Source: a virus
Direction: 5' to 3' (one strand)
DNA length: 26,486 nucleotides
Virus record (IMG/VR): IMGVR_UViG_3300049734_000122
Span: 1-26,486 of that record
Both the position numbers and the translations under genes were made by a program. Below, in pieces: positions 6,736 to 16,182 of the stretch; within the stretch, counting starts at the first letter, position 1; every line of letters starts with the position of its first letter. Below the pieces are notes generated by a model. That model was not told the origin of the DNA and did no database searches. It saw nothing but the letters and a program-made list of their open reading frames with translations.

Positions 6736-9700
6736 ATGGCGATTGCCTCGTTACTGGTTCGCATCGGCGCGCAAGATCAGGAAATACAAAACGCGCTCGC
6801 CGCGGTGGGGCAAAAAGCAAAAAGTGTCGATGCCGATTTGAAAAAGCTCGGCTCGTCGCCGCTCGCGAATCAAGCGATCAAATCGTTTGACACGATGAAA
6901 GCGACGCTCGATCAGGTCACGAAAGCACAAGAGCGCGTCGCCGAGCGCGCCAAGCTCGCCGCCGGCGGCCTCGAGGCCATGGGCGGCGCCTCGCGCCTCA
7001 CGCAAAACGAATTAAAAGCCGTCAATCGGACGTTGCAGGAAGGATTGAGCGCGTACCAAGCCCTCGGGCAAAAAGCCCCGCAAGAATTGCAAAAGGTCGC
7101 CGATGCAGTGAAAGGCCGACTCGATCAACCGATCTCGGATATGAACGCGAAAATGGTCGCCCTCGGGACGGCGGTCGGCACCGCGTTTGCGGATATCGCG
7201 ATGCAGGTCGGGCGCGCGTTGATCGCGAGCGGGAAAGCGGCCTTCGATTATGCCGGCAAGCTCACCGACCTAAGCGCGGCAACCGGGGTTACCGTCGAGG
7301 GCTTGCAACGCATGGAGGCCCTCGGGATGAAGGGCGGCGTGTCGATCGAGCAACTCGCGAACTCGGTCGGCATGCTGCAAAAAAATCTCGATAGCAAAGC
7401 GGGACAAAAAGCCCTCGCGGATATGGGCCTCAACTTTGCGCAAATTCGCAATTTGAAGCCTGAGCAGCAATGGCTCGAGATCGCGAAATCGGTCGCCGCC
7501 ACCGAAGATCCGATCGAGCGGATGAACCGCGGCACGGCGCTTTTTGGCAAGCAATGGCTGACGATTGCGCCGGCGATTCAAGGCAACATCGAGGAGGTGA
7601 CCAAAGCGGTCAAGCTCTTGTCGACCGAGCAAGCGCAAGCCCTCGACGAGGCCGGCGAGGCCTGGGACAAATTCAAAAAAGATACCGATATTACGGTTGC
7701 GAGTTATCTCGGCAATCTCGTCCTGGCGGCGAAAAAAAGCCAAGTCGCCATGCGGGATCTGCTCAATCCCTGGCTCCTCATGCGCAAGCTCGCGCAAGGG
7801 GGCGAGGACGTGGCCGCGGATTTTCTCGGCAACATGCCGACACTCCCCGAGCGCGCGACGCCGGGCCTTCGGCCGATCCCGAAAGGCCTCGAGGTCGACG
7901 GCGAGGAGTACCTCGAGATCCTCGAGCGAAGCGACAAGGCCCTCGAGCCGTTGATCGAGAAGGGCCTGAAACTGAAAGCGATTCAAGATCAGCTATTCGG
8001 CCGCGCGATCATTGCCAACGTCAACGACACGATTACGGCGCTTGGCTCGACGGAAAACATAACCAAGCTCACCGCGGCCGCCTCGAAAAAACTCCATGAT
8101 GATGTCGGGGCCGCGATCGAGGCGTACCGCAAGCTCGGGCGCGAGGTACCGCCGATCCTGACGGAGATTTACAACAAAACGATCCCGATCCAACGATTCG
8201 ACGTGAAGGCGGTCGCCGGCCCCTCGCTCGCCGGCCTCACTAAAACCTTTGTCGCCTATGGCGAGGTCGCGCAAGACGGGACGATCTACACGCGCGACTT
8301 TTCCAACGAACTCAACGCCGCGCAAATTCAAACCGACGCGCTCGGCAACGCGATCAAGGTCCAATTGGTACCCTCGGTCAAAAGCGCCTCGATCGAGATC
8401 GAGCGCGCGACCACCGTAACCGAGGAAATGGCCGCCAATGTCAAAGCGGCTTTCATGTCGATCCCCGACATCTTGCGCGACGCCTTTATCGGGGGCGGCG
8501 GGTTTCTCGGCGGGCTGAAAGCGATCGGCGTGCAAATCGCCGACGCCCTCCTCGGGCCGCTCATGAGCAAGCTCGCCGGCATGGCGGGGAAATTCGCCGA
8601 TGTCATCCTCGGCGGGGTCTCGAAAAAGGCCGCCTCGGGGGCGCTCGCCGGCGCGGTGCCGATGATCAAGGGCACGGCGATCAATGTCGGCGCCGGCACG
8701 GGCGGGGCCGCGGCGGCGGGCGGCGCGGGCGCCTTCGGCTTCGGGATGACGGCGGCGCAAGCCATCCCGGTGTACGGCGCGGTCGCCGCGGGCGTGTTTG
8801 GCGTGGTCAAGGGGATCCAAGCCCTGAAAGCGCAAGCGGCGCACAAAGAAACCAACCGCTTACGCGAGGCCTTTTTCGACATGGCCGGCGGCCTCGAGAC
8901 GCTCAACCCGCGCGTCCAAGATCTGACCGGCAATGTCGATGCGGTGCAACGCGTATTCGATGCGCGCAACCCCGAGCAATATCAAATCGCGCTCAACGAT
9001 CTGAATGCGATCCTCGAGGCGGGGAAAGAACGCTTCGCCGGGCTGCAAGGCGGGATCGAGGGGGCCGCGAAGGGGCTCGCGAGCCTGACCTCGATCACGC
9101 CGGCGATCGAGGAGGCGCTCGCCGATATCTTCACGCAAACGACCACCGAGGGCACGGCGAACGCGGTCAACGCGTTGAATGACGCGCTCGACGAGCAAGC
9201 CAAGAAATACGGCGCGATCGAGGAGGCGATCGGGCGCTACGGGATCAAATTCGAGGAGGCGGGGAAAACCTTCCAGCAAACCAAGATCAACGAGCGCGCG
9301 CAACAACTCGTGTCGGATTTCAAGCTCTTGCGCGGCGCCGGGGTCGAGGTCAACGCGCAAATGCGGGGCATGGGCCAAAGCGTGCGCGATTTCATCAAAG
9401 ACGCGAAGGCGAGCGGCGCCGAAGTGCCCGAGGCCATGCGCGAGGTGATCCAAGTCGCCATGGATGCCGGGCAAGTCTTTGACGAGAACGGAAAAAACAT
9501 CCATGACATGACGCAACTGGGTTTGACTTTCGGCACGTCGATGGAAACCACGATGAAAAAAGTCGAGGGCGCGGTCGACCGTTTGGCCGGCGTGCTCGAG
9601 GGCCTCGCGCGATTCCTCGGCGTGACCTTGCCCCGCAAGGCCGAGGAGGGCGCGGACGGGGTCAACGAGGCGCTCGACGGGATCAAGAATCCGGTCATTA

Positions 9701-10026
9701 AGCCGAGGGTCGAATGGCCGGAAGGGTTTGACGTACCGGAATTCGCCGAAGGCTCGGGCGGGATCCGCGACTTCGGCAGCGGCACGCCGGCGATTCTCCA
9801 CGGGCGCGAGGCGGTGATCACCGAGGCCGATCTCCGGCGCGGCTTGGCGACCGCGAGCGCGCCGCCGGTGGTCGTGCATATGACGATCAATGTTGACGGC
9901 GTCTTTTCCGAGGGCGACCTCGTGAAAACCGTACAACGGCACATTGAACCGATCGTGCGGCAAACCTGGGAGGATAACGTCAACGGCTCGCGAACCAACG
10001 CGCAAGATATTCTCGGGGTGCCCTGA
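6736..10026 (+). CDS. tape measure protein
   Basis: 1096 aa, the longest tail gene after the hub. The N-terminal 130 residues are helical coiled-coil-like; residues about 140-190 contain a hydrophobic helix followed by TDLSAATGVTVEGLQRMEALG, frequent in phage tape measures; residues about 590-700 are Gly/Ala-rich and hydrophobic and could cross the host membrane at DNA injection. The C-terminus has the common AILHGREAVI motif followed by a beta-rich VVVHMTINVDG end. At about 1.5 angstrom per residue the tail would be near 165 nm, typical of a siphovirus. ATG follows the previous stop with no gap. Glutamine is almost always CAA (hand count about 50 CAA to 7 CAG). Confidence 0.9.
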   Translation: MAIASLLVRIGAQDQEIQNALAAVGQKAKSVDADLKKLGSSPLANQAIKSFDTMKATLDQVTKAQERVAERAKLAAGGLEAMGGASRLTQNELKAVNRTLQEGLSAYQALGQKAPQELQKVADAVKGRLDQPISDMNAKMVALGTAVGTAFADIAMQVGRALIASGKAAFDYAGKLTDLSAATGVTVEGLQRMEALGMKGGVSIEQLANSVGMLQKNLDSKAGQKALADMGLNFAQIRNLKPEQQWLEIAKSVAATEDPIERMNRGTALFGKQWLTIAPAIQGNIEEVTKAVKLLSTEQAQALDEAGEAWDKFKKDTDITVASYLGNLVLAAKKSQVAMRDLLNPWLLMRKLAQGGEDVAADFLGNMPTLPERATPGLRPIPKGLEVDGEEYLEILERSDKALEPLIEKGLKLKAIQDQLFGRAIIANVNDTITALGSTENITKLTAAASKKLHDDVGAAIEAYRKLGREVPPILTEIYNKTIPIQRFDVKAVAGPSLAGLTKTFVAYGEVAQDGTIYTRDFSNELNAAQIQTDALGNAIKVQLVPSVKSASIEIERATTVTEEMAANVKAAFMSIPDILRDAFIGGGGFLGGLKAIGVQIADALLGPLMSKLAGMAGKFADVILGGVSKKAASGALAGAVPMIKGTAINVGAGTGGAAAAGGAGAFGFGMTAAQAIPVYGAVAAGVFGVVKGIQALKAQAAHKETNRLREAFFDMAGGLETLNPRVQDLTGNVDAVQRVFDARNPEQYQIALNDLNAILEAGKERFAGLQGGIEGAAKGLASLTSITPAIEEALADIFTQTTTEGTANAVNALNDALDEQAKKYGAIEEAIGRYGIKFEEAGKTFQQTKINERAQQLVSDFKLLRGAGVEVNAQMRGMGQSVRDFIKDAKASGAEVPEAMREVIQVAMDAGQVFDENGKNIHDMTQLGLTFGTSMETTMKKVEGAVDRLAGVLEGLARFLGVTLPRKAEEGADGVNEALDGIKNPVIKPRVEWPEGFDVPEFAEGSGGIRDFGSGTPAILHGREAVITEADLRRGLATASAPPVVVHMTINVDGVFSEGDLVKTVQRHIEPIVRQTWEDNVNGSRTNAQDILGVP

Positions 10027-10937
10027 TGGCCGCGCCCGCCTTCAACACGATTTATACGCACTACTCCGACGAGGTGGCGCGGCTCGCCGATACCATCGAG
10101 ATCGAAAACGACACCTCGCCCTCGCTCTCGGGCGGTGACGATTACGCGCCCGAGGTGCTCGTCGATGACAACCCGGCGAAGGTCGCGAAGATCAACGAGA
10201 CCGATGGGGGCTCGCCGGCGGTCGGGCTCGTGTCGGGCGCCTGGATCTTTTCCTACTCGGCGCCGCAACCGATCGCGGTCGCCGGCCTGATTCACCATTC
10301 CTTTGACGAGACCGAATCGGTCTCGCCCGGCTCGCCGGCGCCGAGCGTGCGCCTCGAGGGGAATAGCACAAGCGATTTTTCGAACCCGGAATTTTCGGCG
10401 GCCTTTACGATCCCGCCCTGGCTCGGCACCGGTACCGGTCGCTGGCCGCAAAATCCCTGGCTCAATCTCACCGAGCAATCGGGGTACACCGCCGAGGGTT
10501 TCCAATTTTGGCGGCTGGTGATTGAAAACAATTCGCAAAATATTCAACTCGGGCAAGTCGTGTTTGGCTCGACGTTGCGGCAATTCGATCCCGACTTGCG
10601 GTGGGGCCTTCGCATCAATGCCGACAAGCCGCAAATTGAAAACCGGACAAGCTTCGGCGTAAGCACGATCTACGCGCGCGGGACGACGATCTGGAATCAA
10701 GAGGCGGATATTTTGCTCACCGATGACATGCGCGACGCGCTCGAGGCGCATTGGTACGACGTAGAAGGGCGCGCGCGTCCCTGGCTGTTAATTCCCTCCG
10801 GCCCTGGTGATCCAACCCGGTGCTATCTCGTGCGCTACACGATGACCGAGATCGCCGAGCAATGGCAAACGCACGAGACCTTTTCCAAGCGGCTGCAATT
10901 TCAAGAGGTCGGGCGCGGCCTTCGGCCCGGTGTGTAA
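10026..10937 (+). CDS. distal tail / minor tail protein with discoidin-like domain
   Basis: 303 aa, ATG sharing one base with the tape measure stop (TGATG). A beta-sandwich runs from about residue 65 to 185 with the features of F5/8-type (discoidin) carbohydrate-binding modules found in phage minor tail proteins: GLIHHSF, a run of WPQNPWLNLTEQSG, FQFWRLVIENNSQNIQLGQVVFG. The C-terminal third (YARGTTIWNQEADILLTDDMRD) resembles the attachment part of tail proteins. The position after the tape measure is that of the distal tail (Dit-like) protein, which joins the tube to the hub. Exact family not certain. Confidence 0.65.
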   Translation: MAAPAFNTIYTHYSDEVARLADTIEIENDTSPSLSGGDDYAPEVLVDDNPAKVAKINETDGGSPAVGLVSGAWIFSYSAPQPIAVAGLIHHSFDETESVSPGSPAPSVRLEGNSTSDFSNPEFSAAFTIPPWLGTGTGRWPQNPWLNLTEQSGYTAEGFQFWRLVIENNSQNIQLGQVVFGSTLRQFDPDLRWGLRINADKPQIENRTSFGVSTIYARGTTIWNQEADILLTDDMRDALEAHWYDVEGRARPWLLIPSGPGDPTRCYLVRYTMTEIAEQWQTHETFSKRLQFQEVGRGLRPGV

Positions 10938-13900
10938 ATGCCAACCGTAGTCGAAACCCTCGAGGCGACCGACCTCCGCTCGCGACAAGGCCGGATCCGG
11001 GGCCGCGTCGATGCGGATGGCGGGACGGTGACCGCGTATCTCGTGTGGGGCCTGTCGCCCGACGCCCTCGACTTTGAAACCGATCCGGTCGAGATCGCCA
11101 GCGATGAATTCTTTGCGTTCGCCGAACTGTTGGTCGACCTGACGCCGAACACCACGTATTACTACCAGGCCATCGCCGAAGGCGGCGGCGCCCCTGAGCT
11201 CCTGGCCGAAGTCAGTGCCTCGCCCGGCCAAAATGGCGGCACGACGGCGGCGATTGACACTACAGGCGCCACGCTCATCGTGATCAGCGTGTCCTACTTC
11301 GCGGGCAACCCGATCACGTGGTCGGATAACCAGGGCAACACCTATACGCCCCTGCCCGACCACGGGGGATCGGGAGGCAACTTCGCCACGCATCGCTTCC
11401 TGTACACGCTCAACCCGACGACGAACGCGAGTCATACGTTTACCGCAAGCGGGTCGACCACGTACCCGGCGTTCACCGTCTACGCCTTCTCGGGCATCGG
11501 CAGCTATGACTCGCCGCAACAAAGCGGCGCGTCCCAGTTCAGCGGCCTCACGATCCAGCCGGGCACCGTCACGCCGTCGGCCGATGGCGCCCTCATCCTG
11601 ACCGGCCTCGGTGGGGATGGCGCGAGCACGGACTCCGTCGCCCCGGCCGAATTTACGCAAACGACGCGACCGTACGGGGCCGGGAACAACATGCGGGGCG
11701 CGACCGCGTGGTTGATCCAAGAGACCGCGGCGGGCATCAATCCGACGTGGACCATGAGCGTCTCAGCGCAAAGCGCCGCGAGCGCGGCGGTCTTCTTGCC
11801 GGGCGGCGGCGGCGGCGGGTCGGGCGAGGGCGAGATCTTATCTTTCACCACGCCCGGCGAACAGACGTTTACCGATGGCTTGGTTTCTCATCCGCTCACG
11901 TGGATCACGCTCACGCAACGCGACGAAACCCGACATCCGTACGCCGAGGTCGACCTCAACGATCCGCCGGACTATTACGACGGGTACAAAGCGCCCTACG
12001 TCGAGCGGTTTTTGACGATTGCGCGCGGCTTGTCCGATCGCGACGGGCAAATTGAGCATCTCACCTTCGGCGCGATCTTCACCGATACGCACCGGCAATT
12101 TCGCGCGCTGCTCGAGGACGAGACCAATAAGTACCTGACGAATCGGCCGCTCGAGGAATGGTTTATTGACGATGAAGATCGGCGACTGCTCGGGCTCGCG
12201 CGCCTGGCCGCGGTCGGGTTCGTCAACGATTACGGCTTCCCGCCGAATCTGCAATTTGAACTCCGCGGCGCCGACTGGCTCAAGAAAAAATTTAGTCGCA
12301 AGCGCAAGGCGCAGCAGTCATGGCAACCGCTGATCCCCGTCGAAGATTTTCCCGATTGTCCCGAGTTAACGCTCAACACGCCGGCGCCGATCATTTACGG
12401 ATCGCTCGGCCTCGGCGGCGCCGATCCGGTGCTCGGCGTGACGGTCACGATCAACGCGCAACCGACGGCCGAGCCGGGCGGGTTTTCGATTACCACGGTC
12501 GCGGGTGGGATCACCGCCGGCGTCACGCGGTACTACAAAGTGTCGCAAGTCGTCGGCGGGCTCGAGAGCGATCAATCGGACACGCTGAGCGCGACGACCA
12601 CGAATACGAATCGCACGATCCGTACGTCATGGACGCCCGACGGAAGCGCCACGAAAATTTATCTCTATCGCAGTCACCGCGCCGATTTTCTGCAATTCGC
12701 GGTCGTCGAGTTACCGGGCAATGCGACCACGTACGACGATGACAGTTCACTGCGCGCGGATTTTACGCACGTCGGCACCGACGGCGATTGGAATGTGAGC
12801 TTCCGCCTCAATTTGAGTTATTACGTGTATGCGAATCTGGGCAACGGGCTCTTTAGTTTGCCGGGTGTCGGGGCGACGATCATCACGCCGCGCCCGCGCG
12901 ATCCCGATCGGTACGGCGATTACGAGCGCGACCTCACGATCTCATGGACGCCGCACGCGGGCGCCGTGGACGGGTACCGCGTGATCCGACTTGAATCGCT
13001 CTATTCCAATTGGGCGCCGACCTTCGATCGGCAATGGGATGTCGGGTCGGGCGATAGTCCGGGTGAATCGGTCGACGATGATCTCGTGACGATGACCGCC
13101 GTCGATGTCCCGGCCGGTGAATTGATCGCGGTCTCGGCGGCCGGACAAGCGGAGGCGATCTACGTCGGCGATCTATCGGTCGGCAGTCCCGCCCAAAATT
13201 TAAAGGCCTTACTCGTCGCCCGGCATGCGTGCGCGCGCGTCGGCGCGATCTATGTCCCGCAAACCCTCGAGAACGTCGAGGGGGAAACCGCGACCACGTA
13301 CGCCGCGGTCGCCGATGCCGAGTACGGCGTGACGTGGTTTGCGCCAGATCGTACCGGCTGGCTGTATCCCGAGAAGTACGTCGACATCAACGGCCGGCGG
13401 TATACGTTGATTTTCACGAGCGTGGAACCGCTCCCCGATAAGGTGCTCGTCGATGTCGACGGGATCGAGGAGAACGGCGACGGCGAGGGTACGTTGATCA
13501 CCTCGATCGTGCTGCAACGCCTGCATTTTATGAACAATTGGATCGCGCCCGAGACGCCGTACGAAAGCGGCGCCTATCTGACCGCGGCCGACACGCTCTT
13601 TCCCCATATCCCCGGCTTGCCGCTCGTCGACGAAGATTCCCATTATGCGGTCGTCGCGGCGCTCGAGGACCGGCTCGAGGGCGGCTATGTGGGCGCGACG
13701 ATCATCGGCGCCGGCGGGGAATTCGTCACCGCCACCGACGCGCTCGCGCGTTTTCACATGAGCGGGGATTTCGATCAGGCGTTCAATCGCAAGGGCCAGG
13801 ATACCGTCTCATGCGAGCCCGTGGCGCCCTCGAGCGACCTTGTCGCGATCACCGACATTATCAGCATTCGCGCGGATTCCTTCGCGATTCAAGATCAAGT

Positions 13901-14348
13901 GCAAACCGCCTTTTTCAATATCTTGCCGTATGTGCACTCGCGCGATTACACCGGGCGCGAGCGGACGGGCTGGTACGGCAACGAGGAAACCCGAAGCCAA
14001 ACGTCGATCGATAACTACGATCAAGAGCGCGAATCCCCGCGGTTCGAATTGCATTGTTGCCGGGCGAATAGCGCGCAAGGCGCCGCCACGATCGCCGATG
14101 TCATGGCGCGCAAGCTCGCGCGGTATCAGGATCCGCGGCGGGTCGGTACCCTCGTGTTGCCGTTTTCCGGCCTCGAGCGCGAGCCGGGATCGACCGCGGC
14201 GATCTCACACGTCGAGGGGATCGGCGCGAGCGGGTGGGAACTCAAAGAGGTCCGGTTTACGCGGCACGAGGTCGATCCGACCGACGGTACGGTGCGCCTC
14301 GATTTCTACGATCTGACAAAGGTCTTCGAAAATCAGGGGTCGGGATGA
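10938..14348 (+). CDS. large tail hub / tip protein with FnIII and lectin-like domains
   Basis: 1136 aa. Residues about 11-84 form the first part of a fibronectin-III-like domain ending in LTPNTTYYYQAIAEGGG; its last strand (GEGEILSFTTPG) appears only near 296-307. Between lie about 210 residues resembling the jelly-roll domains common in environmental phages (TTGATLIVISVSYF, ITWSDNQGNTYTPL, FTASG, VYAFSGI, bounded by glycine runs). Then comes a hub-like region, a second beta-module (about 490-600), another FnIII (LTISWTPHAGAVDGYRVIRL) and a C-terminal section with FELHC and LPFSGLEREPG, as in gpJ/Tal-type hubs. It would form the tail tip and contact the host surface. Starts directly after the previous stop. 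Confidence 0.7.
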   Translation: MPTVVETLEATDLRSRQGRIRGRVDADGGTVTAYLVWGLSPDALDFETDPVEIASDEFFAFAELLVDLTPNTTYYYQAIAEGGGAPELLAEVSASPGQNGGTTAAIDTTGATLIVISVSYFAGNPITWSDNQGNTYTPLPDHGGSGGNFATHRFLYTLNPTTNASHTFTASGSTTYPAFTVYAFSGIGSYDSPQQSGASQFSGLTIQPGTVTPSADGALILTGLGGDGASTDSVAPAEFTQTTRPYGAGNNMRGATAWLIQETAAGINPTWTMSVSAQSAASAAVFLPGGGGGGSGEGEILSFTTPGEQTFTDGLVSHPLTWITLTQRDETRHPYAEVDLNDPPDYYDGYKAPYVERFLTIARGLSDRDGQIEHLTFGAIFTDTHRQFRALLEDETNKYLTNRPLEEWFIDDEDRRLLGLARLAAVGFVNDYGFPPNLQFELRGADWLKKKFSRKRKAQQSWQPLIPVEDFPDCPELTLNTPAPIIYGSLGLGGADPVLGVTVTINAQPTAEPGGFSITTVAGGITAGVTRYYKVSQVVGGLESDQSDTLSATTTNTNRTIRTSWTPDGSATKIYLYRSHRADFLQFAVVELPGNATTYDDDSSLRADFTHVGTDGDWNVSFRLNLSYYVYANLGNGLFSLPGVGATIITPRPRDPDRYGDYERDLTISWTPHAGAVDGYRVIRLESLYSNWAPTFDRQWDVGSGDSPGESVDDDLVTMTAVDVPAGELIAVSAAGQAEAIYVGDLSVGSPAQNLKALLVARHACARVGAIYVPQTLENVEGETATTYAAVADAEYGVTWFAPDRTGWLYPEKYVDINGRRYTLIFTSVEPLPDKVLVDVDGIEENGDGEGTLITSIVLQRLHFMNNWIAPETPYESGAYLTAADTLFPHIPGLPLVDEDSHYAVVAALEDRLEGGYVGATIIGAGGEFVTATDALARFHMSGDFDQAFNRKGQDTVSCEPVAPSSDLVAITDIISIRADSFAIQDQVQTAFFNILPYVHSRDYTGRERTGWYGNEETRSQTSIDNYDQERESPRFELHCCRANSAQGAATIADVMARKLARYQDPRRVGTLVLPFSGLEREPGSTAAISHVEGIGASGWELKEVRFTRHEVDPTDGTVRLDFYDLTKVFENQGSG

Positions 14349-14704
14349 TGACAACGCCGAACTCCCCGATCCCGATCCAACTGCAATCGCTGCCCGCCTG
14401 GTTACAAGCCGCGGTCTTTCTCGGCGTCCCGAGTGTGATCGCGCTCTTTCTCGTGTACGTGGTCACGATGTCCATGGCCGCGCGTATTGTCGCGATTGAG
14501 CAAGCGCAAGCGAGCCAAATGCAAACGTTGCAATTGATCAAGATGGCCGGCGAGGCGCGCCAGGCTGACGCCGAAGCGACAAAGGCCCATTTCGACGCCG
14601 GCGTGGTGCGCATCGAAACGCTCTTGCGCGCGATGTGCGTCGCGATTGCCTCGACGCAAGAGGGCCGCACGCGCTGTACCATGGCGGGCCAATTGGTACC
14701 GTGA
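14345..14704 (+). CDS. small single-pass membrane protein
   Basis: 119 aa from ATG 14345, overlapping the hub stop by ATGA (ATG 14348 is an alternative). One clear membrane helix lies at about residues 20-43 (LQAAVFLGVPSVIALFLVYVVT), followed by a helical region with many Gln, Ala and Glu (EQAQASQMQTLQLIKMAGEARQ...). The topology resembles i-spanins or small phage tail/lysis membrane proteins, but no family motif is seen. It is followed by the beta-helix protein; a role in lysis or in anchoring is only a guess. Confidence 0.65.
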   Translation: MMTTPNSPIPIQLQSLPAWLQAAVFLGVPSVIALFLVYVVTMSMAARIVAIEQAQASQMQTLQLIKMAGEARQADAEATKAHFDAGVVRIETLLRAMCVAIASTQEGRTRCTMAGQLVP

Positions 14705-14717
14705 GGAGGGGAACCCC

Positions 14718-15998
14718 ATGCAACGAAAGGTCATTACGATCGACTCGGGGCTGCAACCCGCGATCAACGCGCTCACGCCTGGCGATACGCTGATCGTCGC
14801 ACCGGGGATTTACCGCGAGCGGTGCGGCGATCTCAAGTGCAAGGGCACCGAATCGGCACCGATTCGGATCATCTTCGAAGAGGGCGCGATCGTTCGCGGC
14901 ACGCGCTTTGTTCCGGCGGCCGATATGACGCCGGTCGGCGGCAACGTGTACCGCTTTCCTTGCCCGTTCGATCCGTTTCGGGTCGTGCAACTCGATCCCT
15001 GGGAACCGATCCGCGTGACCGACCCGGTCAATAAGTCCACGTTTGTGCTCGAGGAACCGGCGTTAATGGAAAAGGTGTCGGATCCCGCCGTCGTGCTCGA
15101 GGTGCCGGGCTGTTTTTCGTATGAACTCCCGACACAAGGCACGCCGACGGTTCTCGCGCATTTGTTTTGCCCGCTCGGCGAGGGGATCGAGGTGGGCCAG
15201 CAATACGACGGGACGATTTCAATTCGCACGCAGTACACCGATTTCAGCGGCTTGCGCCACGAATACGCGAACGGGTGCCAATGGTACCGGGCGGTGCGTA
15301 CCGCCCTATTCGATACGACGCTCGTCGCCTCCCCGCTCGTCATGGTGGGTACCGCCTCGTGCCAAGTCAATCGGTTGCGTGTCGAGAACGTCATCACGCG
15401 CGGCGAGACTCACGAATGGCATCACCACGGCGGCGGCACCGCGATCACGGTGACCGATGATTGTCTCGAGACCACGATCGAAAACGTCGCCACGATCAAC
15501 AACTGGAACGGGGGCGGGTTTGGCGGGACGCATACGACCTTGCGCAATATCCAATGCTGTAACGCGCCGAATCACGGGATCGGCCTGGGCATGATCGGCG
15601 GTCGCTGCTCGCAACTCGGCGTCTGGAATACACAGGAGGGGCTTTGGATCACGACGCTGATCGATACCGTGATCGAGGATTCGTACCTGTCGGGCGCGAC
15701 GGCCGCCTATTTGTACCGCTCGTGCTCGAACGTGGCATTTCGGAACAACGTGATCGCAAGCAACGGGATGAAAATTCTCCCCGATTCAATCGCAAATTTC
15801 CAAAGCAATTGGAATGTGTTTCTCATGGCCGCGCGCCTCGATTATCGGTACAACAACGTCCGCGCCGATTCGATCGCCGAGGTGCGAGAAAAATTCGGCC
15901 TCGAAATGAACTCGATTCAGATCACCGATCCCGCGATGAGCCTCGGCGCCTTGCGCGCGCTGCGCGGCGTGACCGATCTAACAAAGCAACTCTTTTGA
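14718..15998 (+). CDS. right-handed beta-helix protein (tailspike/depolymerase-like)
   Basis: 426 aa from ATG 14718, placed 6 bases after a GAGGAGGGG ribosome site. The N-terminus SGLQPAINALTPGDTLIVAPGIY is the standard opening of pectate-lyase-like beta-helix proteins (DUF1565/Beta_helix). The middle contains stacked repeats with Asn and Gly turns (VENVITRGETHEWHHHGGGT, IENVATINNWNGGGFGGTHT, LRNIQCCNAPNHGIGLG, FRNNVIASNGMKI). Such proteins bind or cut host polysaccharide when placed in the tail. Its place after the tail hub supports a virion role. No catalytic residue is assigned. Cys-rich turns (QCCN) are unusual. Confidence 0.75.
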   Translation: MQRKVITIDSGLQPAINALTPGDTLIVAPGIYRERCGDLKCKGTESAPIRIIFEEGAIVRGTRFVPAADMTPVGGNVYRFPCPFDPFRVVQLDPWEPIRVTDPVNKSTFVLEEPALMEKVSDPAVVLEVPGCFSYELPTQGTPTVLAHLFCPLGEGIEVGQQYDGTISIRTQYTDFSGLRHEYANGCQWYRAVRTALFDTTLVASPLVMVGTASCQVNRLRVENVITRGETHEWHHHGGGTAITVTDDCLETTIENVATINNWNGGGFGGTHTTLRNIQCCNAPNHGIGLGMIGGRCSQLGVWNTQEGLWITTLIDTVIEDSYLSGATAAYLYRSCSNVAFRNNVIASNGMKILPDSIANFQSNWNVFLMAARLDYRYNNVRADSIAEVREKFGLEMNSIQITDPAMSLGALRALRGVTDLTKQLF

Positions 15999-16007
15999 GG
16001 GACGCCG

Positions 16008-16175
16008 ATGTTTACCGTCACGATCGGGGCGCTTACCGTCGAGGTCGAATGTCCGTTGATCGAAAACATGGCGGCCGAGGTCGCCGCGATTAAAGCCCTG
16101 TTAGAGGATCCCACGGCCGACGGGCCGCGCATCGAATTCACGATCGGCCCCGTGGCTGAGCAACCGAAGGAGTAA
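16008..16175 (+). CDS. small hypothetical protein
   Basis: 55 aa, a small gene between the beta-helix gene and the Ig-like gene. ATG 16008 is 5 bases after GAGGGA that overlaps the previous stop. The protein (MFTVTIGALTVEVECPLIEN...) has a short beta-strand pair, a central helix with Ala/Glu/Lys and an acidic C-terminus. Its TAA is immediately followed by the next gene's ribosome site region. Codon use matches its neighbours, which supports it being real. No family recognised. Confidence 0.6.
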   Translation: MFTVTIGALTVEVECPLIENMAAEVAAIKALLEDPTADGPRIEFTIGPVAEQPKE

Positions 16176-16182
16176 ACGTCTT

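Noticed and set aside
8860-10005. Long minus-strand frame opposite the tape measure
   Set aside because: Same antisense effect; no ribosome site and no domain.
9237-10751. 504-codon minus-strand frame across the tape measure and distal tail genes
   Set aside because: It crosses a gene boundary on the other strand, and its composition is that of an antisense reading.
10938-14348. Diversity-generating retroelement target in the tail hub
   Set aside because: No reverse transcriptase and no template repeat seen in the window.
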